Notes: a model not told the origin generated them from the sequence alone. A stretch of 64,000 nucleotides of DNA from Pseudohalioglobus lutimaris (GCF_002866825.1 NZ_PKUS01000011.1:1-64000); one strand, 5' to 3'. Shown: positions 34,932 through 44,493, counted from the stretch's first letter. Program-made: numbers and translations.

Positions 34932-35880
34932 GATCCCATCTGGTTATCTCGAAGTCAAAAGCCCCAGTTACCGGGTGTATTTTGCCTTTCGTTCGATCAA
35001 GAGTGAGACCGCAACAACTGCTGATGCTTATTCATATGCTAAGACACTCAAGATGTATTATTTGGATGACCCCAAAGAAACGCAGTTCATCGATCCCGCA
35101 GATATGCAGTTTTCATCACTACCCTCATACGATGAGCGTTGGTTTGAGGATGTACATGCTATCTTCACTCTAGAGAATGTTAAAGAGCAGGACAAAGTGA
35201 TGATGGGCATGTTGGCATCTCTCGGCATCGAGAAAGGCAAACCTTACAACCCAGATGAAAAAACCAAGAAAGCAATGCGACAGGCAGTAATAGATGCATA
35301 CTATTACATGCAGAAACGGATATTGCATTCTGCCGATACATCACGAACTTGGTGGGAGGGAAAGCACTGGGGTAACGGCATGTTTGCAGATAAGAACAGT
35401 GGCTTTAGCTTTATTTATGAAAACTTGATAGATATCGACACTCGCGCAGAGCGCTATTTTATAGGCACATACTATCCACAAAAATTAGGGCCACAACCGG
35501 CTACCCAATATCTATTTGCGTTGGCCGATGAAGATGGAAATGAGTTAGAAGCAGGAAAAACCTACTCATTTACAATGCCTGCCAACGCGCCGATAAAACA
35601 GTTCTGGTCCCTGATTATTTACGATGTGGAAACATGGGCCTTTATCTATACCCCAGAGAAACTTCCTGGACTATCTTCCGCCATCGATGGTGAAACAATG
35701 CAGAAAAACAGGGACGGCAGCACGACACTCTATTTCGGCCCGAAAGCGCCCAAAGGGAAGAAATCCAACTGGATTCCGACTGGTGGCAAGAAGCCGTTAC
35801 CAGTGCTTCGTGTGTATGGTGGCACCGAGAAGTTTTGGGACAAATCCTGGACGATGCCGGATGTTAAGTTGGTGAAGTAA

Positions 35881-36089
35881 TTTTAGATTGACAGACAAAT
35901 AAAGGAAAACCGTAAATACAAAAGGAAAAATGAAAATGAAATCAAATCAAATATGATACAAAAGAGCGTTTGGCTCCTTGCAAGTACCCCGCTTAATAGT
36001 CTCGCGCAAATCTAGAGTTCTCAGCCATATGAGGGTAGCCCCTTCCTAGGTCCAGGAAGCAGGAGAATTCACGGCCGTTATGCAACACA
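35881..36089. other. A+T-rich region with a possible decayed gene start
   Basis: After the DUF1254 gene, AAAGGAAAAA precedes ATG 35930, whose frame stops after eight codons. An overlapping frame (35953-36015) reads IQKSVWLLASTPLNSLAQI-stop, like a signal peptide. This may be the stump of an exported-protein gene with a frameshift. The reading is tentative; nothing else is recognised. Confidence 0.3.
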
Positions 36090-36545
36090 TTGAGCCTTAA
36101 ATTCCAGTGGTGAAAAGTTGTTGAGAGCCTTGTGAGGCCGGCTCTCGTTATACTCGTTCTGCCTCGCCTTTAAGTGCCTGGCCAACGTGCGCTGCCAAGC
36201 ATTCCCGAGTGAAAACATCCACTAACGTCAAGACTCTAAACTTCTGCCCACCACGCAGTTGGTTCGCGAAAAAATTCATGCTCCAGGCCTCGTTAGGGAG
36301 ACTGGCTTTTCATGCCGGCACCGGTTTTCGGTGAGAGGCGCTAACGTGCCTACGGGGGCGTTTTTGCTTAATTGTAGGCCTTCCTCGCAATGTAGCCGGT
36401 AAACTCGCTTATGATTGACATGAATTCCTTCTCGCCTCAGTACAATCTGAATACGCTTGTGACCGTGCCGGACCCTGGCATGTGCAATGTCTCTGATTCG
36501 TTGCCTTAGTTCAGTCTGAGGCGGCCTACGGTGTTTGTATCGGAA
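36090..36545 (-). pseudogene. degraded IS3-family (IS407-like) orfB remnant
   Basis: Read on the minus strand from about 36545 to 36090, segments of a second transposase appear in order. They are DRSVFRYKHRRPPQTELRQR, HARVRHGHKRIQIVLRREG and HKRVYRLHCEEGLQL, then AWSMNFFANQLRGGQKFRVL, LVDVFTRECL and YNESRPHKALNNFSPLEFKAQ. The catalytic region between FTRECL and YNESRPH, including the second Asp and the Glu, is deleted, and frames shift. It is a different element from the intact IS at 33736 and is dead. Confidence 0.75.
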
Positions 36546-36745
36546 TACGCTGCGGTCAGTCTAGCCGAAAATTCTCATTCTCTCTGGACCTGTTTATTGG
36601 GAGCCCCTCAGTCCTTCACGCGCACGAAGAACCTGATGCGATTGGGCCTGATTGAAAAGCGAGCCTGGAACACGGTCGTGGGAATTGGTGGAATGTTGGC
36701 TCCCAGCACCTGAATCAGGCTCTGCCGGTTAAACTGCGTGAGGAG
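36546..36745. other. unassigned segment between IS remnant and araC gene
   Basis: About 200 bases. A short plus-strand frame ending at 36713 (RTKNLMRLGLIEKRAWNTVV...) belongs to no family I recognise and has no ribosome-binding site. It may be flanking DNA of the dead element or a gene end. Confidence 0.3.
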
Positions 36746-37780
36746 TCAACGATCCTGACTTGTGTTCTTGCGAAATTCGCTTGGTGAGCGTCCGGTCCAT
36801 CGGCGAAAGGCCTGGGAGAAGTTCTGTGGATCATTGAAGCCACAGCGCTCGGCGACTTGCTGTATGGAAAGGGTGCTGTTTCGCAGGTAGTCGCTGGCAA
36901 CAGCACTGCGCTCTTCATCCAGGATTTTCTGGAAACTCTCCTGTTCCTGCTGCAACCTCCTGCGCAGGGTCCGGGGTGCACAGCCAAGGCGCTCCGCCAC
37001 CTGGTCAATATTCGGGAAACTGCCGGATTTTAGGTGGATTGCCCGGCGAACCTCCGAAACAAAGTCCTGACGGCCATGTAACTTCTCCAACAGGTTCTGG
37101 CACAGGCTTTTCATGACATCGAGAACCTGCTGGTCGTGGCTTGTGACCCGGTGGCCCAGCGCTTCACTGGGATACTGGAGCTCGGTTGCCTCCTGGGAGA
37201 ACTTTACCGGGCATTGGAACAAGTCATCGTAGCGAGCAGCGTAAGAGGGTCTGGGGCCGTCCAGTGTGAGCAGGGTAGGTTTTAACTTACCAGCGGTAAA
37301 ATACTCTGCGCCAACCTGCACGATAACCAGGGCCCTATCCATGCAAAACTGCCTGGCACCACCCAGGGGGTAGCCTTCTGTAAAGCGGTGATAGAACAAA
37401 TTCCCCTGCTGGCGAGCGGCCCAGTCAACGTGCAGGTATACAAGGTCGTAGAACTCCTGTGCCAGTTGGATTGCACTTTGAATGGTATCCACGGCGAGCA
37501 ACAGGTGCCCGTGCGAGCCTCTCTCATTGAGTGTGGTGGCAAGGCCTACGTCAAGGCCTATGCCAGGAGGTCCCGCGGCCGCCAGATTCTGATAATAGGC
37601 GAGTGCCTGGTGTCGGCCAATGATGGTGTAGGGATCTTTCAGAACAGATTCGTCCAGACCGGTACCGCGAAACAATTCACCGCTGGGAATGCCATGTTCG
37701 AGGGCAATTCGATGGGCAGCCTGAAGTAACAGTGCAAAACAGGGCTGGTCTCCCGGCCCCCGTCGCCATTCCTTGCTCAT
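36746..37780 (-). CDS. AraC-family transcriptional regulator (PF12625 N-terminal domain)
   Basis: A 344-residue regulator. The N-terminal domain has LFRGTGLDESVLKDPYTIIG and HQALAYYQNL, and the C-terminal DNA-binding domain LGCAPRTLRRRLQQEQ and IQQVAERCGFNDPQNFSQAFRRWTGRSPSEF. It is close to the regulators at 11592 and 48696. No divergent target gene lies next to it, as the upstream neighbour on the minus strand is the PLD gene in the same direction. Its target is therefore unclear and may have been lost with the decayed sequence to its left. Confidence 0.88.
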   Translation of the reverse strand: MSKEWRRGPGDQPCFALLLQAAHRIALEHGIPSGELFRGTGLDESVLKDPYTIIGRHQALAYYQNLAAAGPPGIGLDVGLATTLNERGSHGHLLLAVDTIQSAIQLAQEFYDLVYLHVDWAARQQGNLFYHRFTEGYPLGGARQFCMDRALVIVQVGAEYFTAGKLKPTLLTLDGPRPSYAARYDDLFQCPVKFSQEATELQYPSEALGHRVTSHDQQVLDVMKSLCQNLLEKLHGRQDFVSEVRRAIHLKSGSFPNIDQVAERLGCAPRTLRRRLQQEQESFQKILDEERSAVASDYLRNSTLSIQQVAERCGFNDPQNFSQAFRRWTGRSPSEFRKNTSQDR

Positions 37781-37942
37781 GATTCGGGTCCAATTGTACT
37801 ATCAGGACGAGTCAGCTCATGCAGCTTGACTCGAATAAAACCACTTCCGACAAACCCGGGCCGATTCAGGGTGCCAGTTTTCTGTAAAATGGCGAACTTG
37901 AAGTATTCATGATCCCGTCGATAACCCTGTAGTCGGCACAGC

Positions 37943-39574
37943 TTAATAGTACTCTTTTGGAAACGCTCTGAAAAAGAATTCCTGGATACGCTGCCAGAAG
38001 TTTCGAGCAGGTTGTATCCTGGTAGATTCAGAGTCGTGCGTCCATTGCAGTTTTCCGTCCTGATTCCGGGAAACCTTCCAGCTATTTTCTGCAAGCATAT
38101 CTCGCTCTATCAGGTCTGACAGTGCTTTACCCAGGTTCTGGCTTTTGATGATCACACCCATTTCGGTATTGAGGACTGCTGAGCGAGGGTCCAGGTTCAT
38201 CGATCCAATGTAAGATATTTCCCGGTCGACTACCAAAGCTTTGGAATGCAGGCCAACAAATTGCCCTTCTGTAGGGTAGGTATCCACAAACTCCGCCTGA
38301 ATGGCGGCGTCGGAACGCAGTTCGTAAAGTTCTGCGCCGGAATCGACGATGTGTTTTCGCCAGGGCCTGTAGTGACTGTTAACAGCGGGCACATCATGGG
38401 ATGCGAGGGAGTTGGTCAGTATCCTGACTTCGCGTCCTTCGGCGTTCAATTGTTGCAGTGTGGCAATGCCCCTCTCGGTCGGGATGATGTAGGCATTGAT
38501 AATAGACAGCTCCCGCTGTGGGCTGCTGATCAATGAGAGGATTTCTTCCAGCATGACGTGTTCTATGCTGTCTTCACCGGGCAGGTCGGCGATTACCCGA
38601 CTGGTCCCGGGGTGCATCTGGTCTCTCAATTCAGCGATCGCTGAACCCCAGAACTGGGGTTCAATCGTGAAGTTGGTCAGTGCTTTTGTTTCTGAGAGGT
38701 GCCTGGACAATTCGGTTCGCGCCCGGCCCTGTTCTTCCGGCGCGATCCGCATATTCAACACGGATGCAGGCATTACCCATGGGCTGTTCCAGTAGGCGTC
38801 AAACACTGCCGATGTCTGACGGGCCACCGGTCCTACGCCGAGCACATCCAGATCGTGAAAGTTGAAACTGCTGTTCATGCCCATGTATTCGTCGCCGATA
38901 TTGCGCCCGCCGATGATGACTGCGCGGTTGTCGACAATCAAAGCCTTGTTATGCATGCGTTGATTGGCTTTATTGAAATCCCCGAGACCCTCTTGAATAC
39001 GCCCCCCCCATTCCCTGTTTGTCCATGGATTGAAAAGCCGCAGTTCGACATTGGGGTGGAGGTCCAGCCAGGCGACAGCTTTGTCCCGCAGTGCCACGGA
39101 CGCAGCGTCCCGAAGCAGGGTGTTGAGGTCGTCTACCAGCACTCTGATTTTGACGCCACGATCAGCCGCATCCAGAAGCCGGGCAGCCACTAACTGGCCC
39201 GTGGTATCTCCATACCAGAGGTAGTACTGGAAATCGATGGAATACCGTGCCGAGTCTAGCAGCGCCAGTCGCCAACGCAGTGCACCTTCATTGCAATCCA
39301 GTAACTTGAAGCCGGACATGTCAGTGCCATGCTCGGTGCGGTAGTAGTCCTCAATTTCGGAAAAGGCTCCATCCGCTGCTGGAGGAATGGCGTATTTCGG
39401 GGGAGGTGCTTCATAGGGAGGCACGACAACGCCAGTCGAACAGGCGGAAAGAACCAGACACAGCACGCCGTACTGCAACAGGAAGAACCCTCCGAACCGG
39501 GAGGCAGAGGATTCGCGGCCGTGTTTGGTGTCTGAGAGGCGCAATCTAGGCATCTTGCTGGTGAACGTGCACAT
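37943..39574 (-). CDS. phospholipase D-family lipoprotein, cardiolipin synthase ClsC-like
   Basis: A 543-residue protein with an N-terminal hydrophobic stretch ending LVLSACS (lipobox, Cys at about residue 46), so it is probably lipid-anchored. Two HKD motifs are present: HNKALIVDNRAVIIGGRNIGDEY (about 192-214) and HSKALVVDREISYIGSMNLDPRS (about 438-460). This bipartite arrangement is that of ClsC/PLD-like phosphatidyltransferases. The start overlaps the end of the mechanosensitive-channel gene by 29 bases; a second ATG at 39553 would still overlap by 8. The pair is co-transcribed and fits an envelope role. Substrate inferred. Confidence 0.85.
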   Translation of the reverse strand: MCTFTSKMPRLRLSDTKHGRESSASRFGGFFLLQYGVLCLVLSACSTGVVVPPYEAPPPKYAIPPAADGAFSEIEDYYRTEHGTDMSGFKLLDCNEGALRWRLALLDSARYSIDFQYYLWYGDTTGQLVAARLLDAADRGVKIRVLVDDLNTLLRDAASVALRDKAVAWLDLHPNVELRLFNPWTNREWGGRIQEGLGDFNKANQRMHNKALIVDNRAVIIGGRNIGDEYMGMNSSFNFHDLDVLGVGPVARQTSAVFDAYWNSPWVMPASVLNMRIAPEEQGRARTELSRHLSETKALTNFTIEPQFWGSAIAELRDQMHPGTSRVIADLPGEDSIEHVMLEEILSLISSPQRELSIINAYIIPTERGIATLQQLNAEGREVRILTNSLASHDVPAVNSHYRPWRKHIVDSGAELYELRSDAAIQAEFVDTYPTEGQFVGLHSKALVVDREISYIGSMNLDPRSAVLNTEMGVIIKSQNLGKALSDLIERDMLAENSWKVSRNQDGKLQWTHDSESTRIQPARNFWQRIQEFFFRAFPKEYY

Positions 39575-41246
39575 CCCGCTGTGGAAATGGAATAGAGATG
39601 CCGTCGCGATCGAAACGCATTTTCACCTCGCGGGTGATATCCCAGTAGACCTCCCAATAGTCCGGCGTTTTGGTCCAGGGCCGCACGATATAGTTGACGG
39701 AGGAGTCGCCTAGATTGTGCAGGCGGATATTGGGTGCAGGGGAGGTCAGGACCTTTTCATGCGACTCTACTATCTCTCGCAATATTCGTTCAGTTTTCTC
39801 GATGTCATCGCTATAACTTATGCCGAACTCGAGATCCACGCGCCTTGTCTTTTGGGCGGTTACATTCTTGATCACGTCGCCCCAGATTTTGCTGTTGGGT
39901 ATGATCACTGTCTGGTTGTCGAACGTGTTAATAGTTGTCGATACCAGGGTCATTTTCTTTACCAGGCCAATTGCGCCGGCAACTTCCACGAAGTCATCCA
40001 CGTCATAAGGCCGGTAAAAGAGGATCATGCCGCCCGCAGCGAAGTTTCCTAGCGTGTCCTGCAATGCGAATCCCACGATAAACCCGGCAACACCCAGGCC
40101 CGCCAACGCGGGGCCCAGGGAGACACCGATTTGTGACAGTGCCACCAGAATACCCACAAGCATCACGATGGCACCAGAAGTGGATGTCAGGACGTCTTTC
40201 AGTAGTGAGGAAAAATTTGAGGTCGACTTGTTAAGTGCCGAGCTGACGAGTCGCTTGGCGATGTGAGAAAGTGCACGGAATACAAACAGAATCAGCAGAA
40301 ATGCCAGAAACTTCAAAAGCAGGTCAGGCAGGTTCCTGGATACTGCCTCGCTTACGTTTTCCCAGCTATCCTCCATTGTTTGCTTGACCGCCTCACTATC
40401 AAACAGGCGGATTGAAATGCCGCTGCTTTCTCGCAGTAACACCGAGCGATATAAAACGGTGTCAATATCAAGTCTTGTCATGAGCTTCAACAGTGACTCC
40501 AGCCGGCTGACGTCCAGAGCGTGGGCCATTTTTATCTCATTTGCCGCACCTTGCATACCAGTATTGCTCGCATCCAGAGTGAGCCTCTTGTTCATCTCCT
40601 GCAATGTACTCCTGAAAAGCTCGATTCGAGCGGAGATTATTTCTGCATGCTGGTAGAACAAGGATTCTGCTTCTTTGCGCAATACTTGCGCCGAAAGTCC
40701 CAGTGTTTCCCTGGTTTCGACCAGGTCAACGAGTGATGTATAAAAACCCAGGCGCAGCGCCTCCAGGCCGTTTACATGGGCTTGCAGCGTATATTTTTCG
40801 GCTTCAGTGACAGCTCGGGCTTTTTCGTTGTACACACTGATTCGTTCGTCGAGTTCCTGAATATGCAGAGACAGTAGCTGGCTGGTACTTGAGAGATCTT
40901 TGCGCAGGCGCTCTTGCAGCATCAAGCGATCAGGGTTTTCTTCTGGCAGTAACGCGGTGTGGCGGGCTAGTTTGGCGATATCGGCGATGAGCCTGATAAT
41001 GCGCTGGTCAAGACGAAAAACCAGAGCCTCGGCATCGCCATCGGCATCGGCATCGGTAGCCTTCCCGGCGTTTTCTACCAGAGGTTGTAACCTGCTAATG
41101 CTTCTCTCAATATCGACTATAGATTTGGCAATTATTTCGGAGGGAATAGCATCTTGCGCTGCGATTCCGTTAGCAGGAGTCGCAAATAGTAGACATAGCA
41201 AGAGAATGGGCAGTATTGGGGTGTTATTACGGAATTGATAGCGCAT
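39546..41246 (-). CDS. MscS-family mechanosensitive ion channel with periplasmic coiled-coil domain
   Basis: A 566-residue protein. Signal-like N-terminus (TPILPILLLCLLFATPANG), then a long charged helical periplasmic domain (about 30-270). Two to three membrane segments follow (FLAFLLILFVFRALSHI; SGAIVMLVGILVALSQIG; and TM3, LAGLGVAGFIVGFALQDTLG, the pore-lining glycine/alanine helix). The MscS beta-domain follows (FYRPYDVDDFVEVAGAIG, FDNQTVIIPNSKIWGDVI). It releases solutes on osmotic downshock. ATG 41246 is chosen for its upstream AGGGTGG; a start at 41279 is possible. Confidence 0.9.
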   Translation of the reverse strand: MRYQFRNNTPILPILLLCLLFATPANGIAAQDAIPSEIIAKSIVDIERSISRLQPLVENAGKATDADADGDAEALVFRLDQRIIRLIADIAKLARHTALLPEENPDRLMLQERLRKDLSSTSQLLSLHIQELDERISVYNEKARAVTEAEKYTLQAHVNGLEALRLGFYTSLVDLVETRETLGLSAQVLRKEAESLFYQHAEIISARIELFRSTLQEMNKRLTLDASNTGMQGAANEIKMAHALDVSRLESLLKLMTRLDIDTVLYRSVLLRESSGISIRLFDSEAVKQTMEDSWENVSEAVSRNLPDLLLKFLAFLLILFVFRALSHIAKRLVSSALNKSTSNFSSLLKDVLTSTSGAIVMLVGILVALSQIGVSLGPALAGLGVAGFIVGFALQDTLGNFAAGGMILFYRPYDVDDFVEVAGAIGLVKKMTLVSTTINTFDNQTVIIPNSKIWGDVIKNVTAQKTRRVDLEFGISYSDDIEKTERILREIVESHEKVLTSPAPNIRLHNLGDSSVNYIVRPWTKTPDYWEVYWDITREVKMRFDRDGISIPFPQRDVHVHQQDA

Positions 41247-41628
41247 GGTTTTCCACCCTTCATTATTATTGTGCAGCATTATAACCCAGCAATTCGAACC
41301 CGGAAAAAATCGGTACTGGCGGACTAGTAGGGGCGGGGTGTCAGCTCCTGGGCAACACTACTGGCAGACCATAGCGCCATTTCCAGTAAAATCACTGCAT
41401 ATTCGTTTTTCGTTTTTCGTTTTTCATCGCGATTTTATAGATCTAGCGCAAAGTAAATATCCAGCCAATAGTTACTTTATCATCGCTGTGGTTGTGTTCA
41501 CTTGTTTCAAATCAAAAATGGGCCTCGGTGGTCCGATCGATATGCTATGTGAATGTAAGCCCATGCAAGATAAACGCTTGTAGGCATCTGCGCCACTAAC
41601 AGTAAATTTACCGCGAGGAAACACCAAA
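41247..41628. other. divergent intergenic region with a 7-base tandem repeat
   Basis: No gene is seen. It must hold divergent promoters for the channel operon (minus) and the SYLF gene (plus). Three perfect copies of CGTTTTT stand in tandem at 41404-41424. Confidence 0.45.
41404..41424 (+). repeat. short tandem repeat, 3 x CGTTTTT
   Basis: Three exact 7-base units in the divergent intergenic region. Such repeats can vary in copy number by slippage; an effect on the SYLF gene promoter is only a possibility. Confidence 0.6.
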
Positions 41629-42201
41629 ATGATGATCAGAATTCAGACTCTTTTATTTGCATGCTTGCTGGCCCTGGTGGGACAGCTGGCGTGTGCCGAC
41701 GAGTACGATGATGCCCGCAAGGTTTTCACTGGTGCGGGCGAGAGCGGCGCTTTCTTCGGTAAGGCTTATGGCTACGCCCTCTTTCCTACCATTGGCAAGG
41801 GCGGTATGGGCATCGGTGGCGCCTACGGCAAGGGCCGAGTATATGCGGGTGGCAAGCACATCGGTAATACCAGCATGACCCAGGTTACCTACGGGCTACA
41901 ATTGGGCGGCGTGGCCTATAGCCAGATAATTTTCCTCCAGGACAAACGCGCACTGGAGCAGTTTACGGAGGGTAATTTCGAGTTTGGAGCACAGGCAACT
42001 GCAACTGCCATTACTGCTTCCGCGGGCGCTCAGGCGAATACCGGTGGGGGTACCAGTGCCGGCGCATCCGGGGGTAAAAACGATGCTACCACCGCCTCCG
42101 GAGGCTATCGCAAGGGCATGGCAATCTTTACCGTGGCCAAGGGTGGCCTGATGTATGAGGCGACTCTGGGTGGTCAGAAGTTCAAATACGAACCTCTATG
42201 A
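41629..42201 (+). CDS. SYLF-domain (YSC84-like) exported protein
   Basis: A 190-residue protein with signal peptide (TLLFACLLALVGQLACA). Then the SYLF/lipid-binding fold: ALFPTIGKGGMGIGGAYGKG, the strand YGLQLGGVAYSQIIFLQDK, and the glycine-rich end KGGLMYEATLGGQKFKY. Residues about 136-160 are a Gly/Ser/Ala-rich loop. SYLF domains bind phosphoinositides in eukaryotes; the bacterial role is unclear, though they are often envelope-associated. GAGGAA precedes ATG 41629. Confidence 0.88.
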   Translation: MMIRIQTLLFACLLALVGQLACADEYDDARKVFTGAGESGAFFGKAYGYALFPTIGKGGMGIGGAYGKGRVYAGGKHIGNTSMTQVTYGLQLGGVAYSQIIFLQDKRALEQFTEGNFEFGAQATATAITASAGAQANTGGGTSAGASGGKNDATTASGGYRKGMAIFTVAKGGLMYEATLGGQKFKYEPL

Positions 42202-42228
42202 ATCAGTAGCTCAAGACATACGAGCCTC

Positions 42229-42259
42229 CGCCCAGGCCATCTAGACGATGGCGAGGGCG
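42229..42259. terminator. long hairpin after the SYLF gene
   Basis: CGCCC-AG-GCCATC pairs with GATGGC-GA-GGGCG across the loop TAGAC, giving 11 pairs around an internal AG/GA mismatch. There is no T run after it, so it may be a factor-dependent terminator or an RNA-stability element. Confidence 0.5.
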
Positions 42260-42588
42260 CCCCTGTTCGCTTGACATCGATTTCACATCAGATGAATCAG
42301 TTGGCGCACGGCCAAGGGAGAGTTGAAAGAAGAATTTCGTGCTTATCCTCGCGAATATCCATGCGTCTAGCTAGTTGGCAAAAGCACATTCCGTGGCCAG
42401 CATGGAATAGGTCAATTGCGGTTTATAACGGCCCCATCGGCATCTAAAAAGACAAGCGTAGACAGTTGTTAAGACGAGTCCTTGGCCTCAATTCATACGA
42501 TAACGTCCGGTGTCCATGCGTTGCTGGAAAGTGCTGCCTGATAGACTGTGCATTCGAGATTTATACGTAGCATTTACCGAGGAATAGC
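42260..42588. other. intergenic region upstream of the long acyl-CoA dehydrogenase
   Basis: No gene is visible. TTGACA occurs at 42271 but no good -10 follows at 16-18 bases. GAGGAATAGC (42576-42585) is the ribosome-binding site of the gene at 42589. Confidence 0.4.
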
Positions 42589-44394
42589 ATGACTCAATCA
42601 CTTCTTAATGACCGCGACCTTGAATTCCTGCTGTATGAGTTTCTCGATACCCAGGCCCTGTTACAGCGTCCGCGTTATGAGGAGCATTCCCGTGAGGTGT
42701 TCGATGCCACAATCGACACTGCCAGGACAGTAGCCGAAAAGTACTTCGCCAACCACAATGCCAAGGGTGATGCCAACGAACCCAGCTTCGATGGTGAATC
42801 CGTAGAGCAGATTCCCGAAACCAAAGAGGCCTGGGACGCCTTCGCCAAGGCGGGTTTTCTCGCCGCACATTACGATTTCGAGGACGATGGCATGCAGATG
42901 CCGGAAATCATCTTGCGTGCCAGTATGGCGATTATGACTGCTGCCAATATTGCCACCACCGGCTATCCCTTCCTGAGTATCGGCGCCGCCAACCTGATCC
43001 AGTCATTTGGCTCCGACGAGCAGCGTGCCCGGTTTATTCCACCGATGCAGCAAGGTCGCTTCGCCGGCACTATGGCTCTGACCGAGCCCGGACAGGGGTC
43101 TGCGCTTGGGGATATTACGACCACGGCCAGGATTACCGAGGATGGAAGCTATCGATTGTCTGGCCAGAAGATGTTTATTTCCGGGGGCGACCAGTCAATC
43201 ACCGAAAATATCGTGCATATGGTGCTGGCGAAAATTGAGGGAGCGCCGGTGGGAGTCAAGGGCATCTCCCTGTTTATCTGTCCCAAGTTCCTGGTTAAAG
43301 AGGACGGCACGCTGGGTGAGCGCAATGACGTTGCCCTCGCGGGTCTGCTGCATAAAATGGGCTACCGCAATACGACCTCCACGGTGTTGAACTTCGGCGA
43401 AAATGACGGGGCTGTAGGCTACCTGGTGGGCGAGCCCCACAAGGGCTTGCACTACATGTTCCAGATGATGAATGAGGCTCGTATCGGAGTAGCGCTGGGA
43501 GCGGCTGTTCTCGGCTACCAGGGTTATCTTTTTTCCCTGGAGTACGCCCGTGAGCGGCCCCAGGGGCGCCTTCCTTCCAATCGTGACCCGGCATCCAAAC
43601 AGGTCAGCATCATTCAGCATGCAGATGTGCGCCGTATGCTGCTGGCCCAGAAAGCCTACTCAGAAGGTGCGCTTGCCATGTGTTTGTACGCCAGCGCCCT
43701 GTTTGAAGATTCCCACACCGCAGACACGGAAGAAGAACGGCGTGATGCCACTTTGCTGCTGGACCTGATTACACCCATGGTCAAGTCCTGGCCCTCAAAG
43801 TACTGCCTGAAGGCCAATGAGTTAGCGATACAGGTGCTCGGTGGTTCCGGCTATATCCGGGAATACCCGGTGGAACAATACTACCGTGATAATCGCCTCA
43901 ACCCGATCCACGAAGGCACGGAGGCTATCCACGGCCTGGATGTGCTGGGGCGCAAGGTGGCGATGAATGGCGGGGCCGGATTGAAGTTGTTCAACGAGGC
44001 GGTCAAGGCTAGCCTTGGCGAGGCGGAGCATTTGCCAGCCGTCACTGAATTCACCCAGCCGATGTTACACGGTCTGGATACACTCAACGGCGTGACTGAG
44101 GCGCTGCTTGGGAACCTGGCCCATGATCCGGATACAACACTGGCCAACGCCACAGTCTACCTGGATCTTTTTGGGCGCGTTCTGGCGGGCTGGATTTGGC
44201 TCAAGCAGGCAGTGGTTGCTGCCAGGGCCCTTGATAACGATGGCCTGTCCGCTGCAGATTTGAACTTTTACCGGGGGAAGCTTCAGGCTACGCGGTATTA
44301 CTTCCAGTGGGAGTTGCCTGAAATCGACGCCCAGGCGAGCCTCCTGAAACGCCTGGATTCGGTGCCGCTGGATATGCGGGATGAGTGGTTCTAG
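42589..44394 (+). CDS. long-form acyl-CoA dehydrogenase (about 600 residues, FadE/DmdC-like)
   Basis: The 601-residue protein has an extended N-terminus (LNDRDLEFLLYEFLDTQALL) typical of the large acyl-CoA dehydrogenase class. MALTEPGQGSALGDITT (about 164-180) is the FAD-region signature, and GGSGYIREYPVEQYYRDNRL with IHEGTEAIH the catalytic Glu segment. An extra C-terminal domain follows. Members include 3-methylmercaptopropionyl-CoA dehydrogenase DmdC and long-chain FadE-type enzymes, which cannot be told apart here. A decayed copy of its middle lies at 31449. It converges on the CoA-ligase gene. Confidence 0.88.
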   Translation: MTQSLLNDRDLEFLLYEFLDTQALLQRPRYEEHSREVFDATIDTARTVAEKYFANHNAKGDANEPSFDGESVEQIPETKEAWDAFAKAGFLAAHYDFEDDGMQMPEIILRASMAIMTAANIATTGYPFLSIGAANLIQSFGSDEQRARFIPPMQQGRFAGTMALTEPGQGSALGDITTTARITEDGSYRLSGQKMFISGGDQSITENIVHMVLAKIEGAPVGVKGISLFICPKFLVKEDGTLGERNDVALAGLLHKMGYRNTTSTVLNFGENDGAVGYLVGEPHKGLHYMFQMMNEARIGVALGAAVLGYQGYLFSLEYARERPQGRLPSNRDPASKQVSIIQHADVRRMLLAQKAYSEGALAMCLYASALFEDSHTADTEEERRDATLLLDLITPMVKSWPSKYCLKANELAIQVLGGSGYIREYPVEQYYRDNRLNPIHEGTEAIHGLDVLGRKVAMNGGAGLKLFNEAVKASLGEAEHLPAVTEFTQPMLHGLDTLNGVTEALLGNLAHDPDTTLANATVYLDLFGRVLAGWIWLKQAVVAARALDNDGLSAADLNFYRGKLQATRYYFQWELPEIDAQASLLKRLDSVPLDMRDEWF

Positions 44395-44461
44395 GGAGAC
44401 CCTCTGTAATGCAGTAATGACCTTCGACTGCATCTGGCAGAACAGGGCGCAGGGCAGGGCG

Positions 44462-44487
44462 CTGGTGCCCTCGGCTGAAGGCGCCAG
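44462..44487. terminator. putative hairpin between convergent genes
   Basis: CTGGTGCC (44462-44469) pairs with GGCGCCAG (44480-44487) with one G-T pair. No T run follows. It lies in the 99-base gap between convergent genes and could serve both. Confidence 0.35.
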
Positions 44488-44493
44488 TAGATA

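Larger units (their letters stand above)
33118..35880 (+). pseudogene. DUF1254/DUF1214 gene interrupted by an IS3-family element
   Basis: The left part (33118-33735) encodes a possible signal region (LTIGSLLAATCLMGQVHAQ) and DUF1254 up to LLTPPGYEKEI. The right part (34936-35880) encodes PSGYLEVKSPSYRVYFAFRS and DUF1214 to DKSWTMPDVKLVK. Removing the element plus one GATC copy restores one frame of 520 residues, reading PPGYEKEIPSGYLEVKSP, as expected for this family. No other break was noticed, so the insertion is recent. Start 33118 has no clear ribosome-binding site and the real start may be later. The gene follows the lipoprotein gene by 3 bases. Confidence 0.88.

Noticed and set aside
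36531-36713. 60-codon plus-strand frame before the araC gene
   Set aside because: Its first part is antisense to the IS remnant and the rest matches nothing I recognise.
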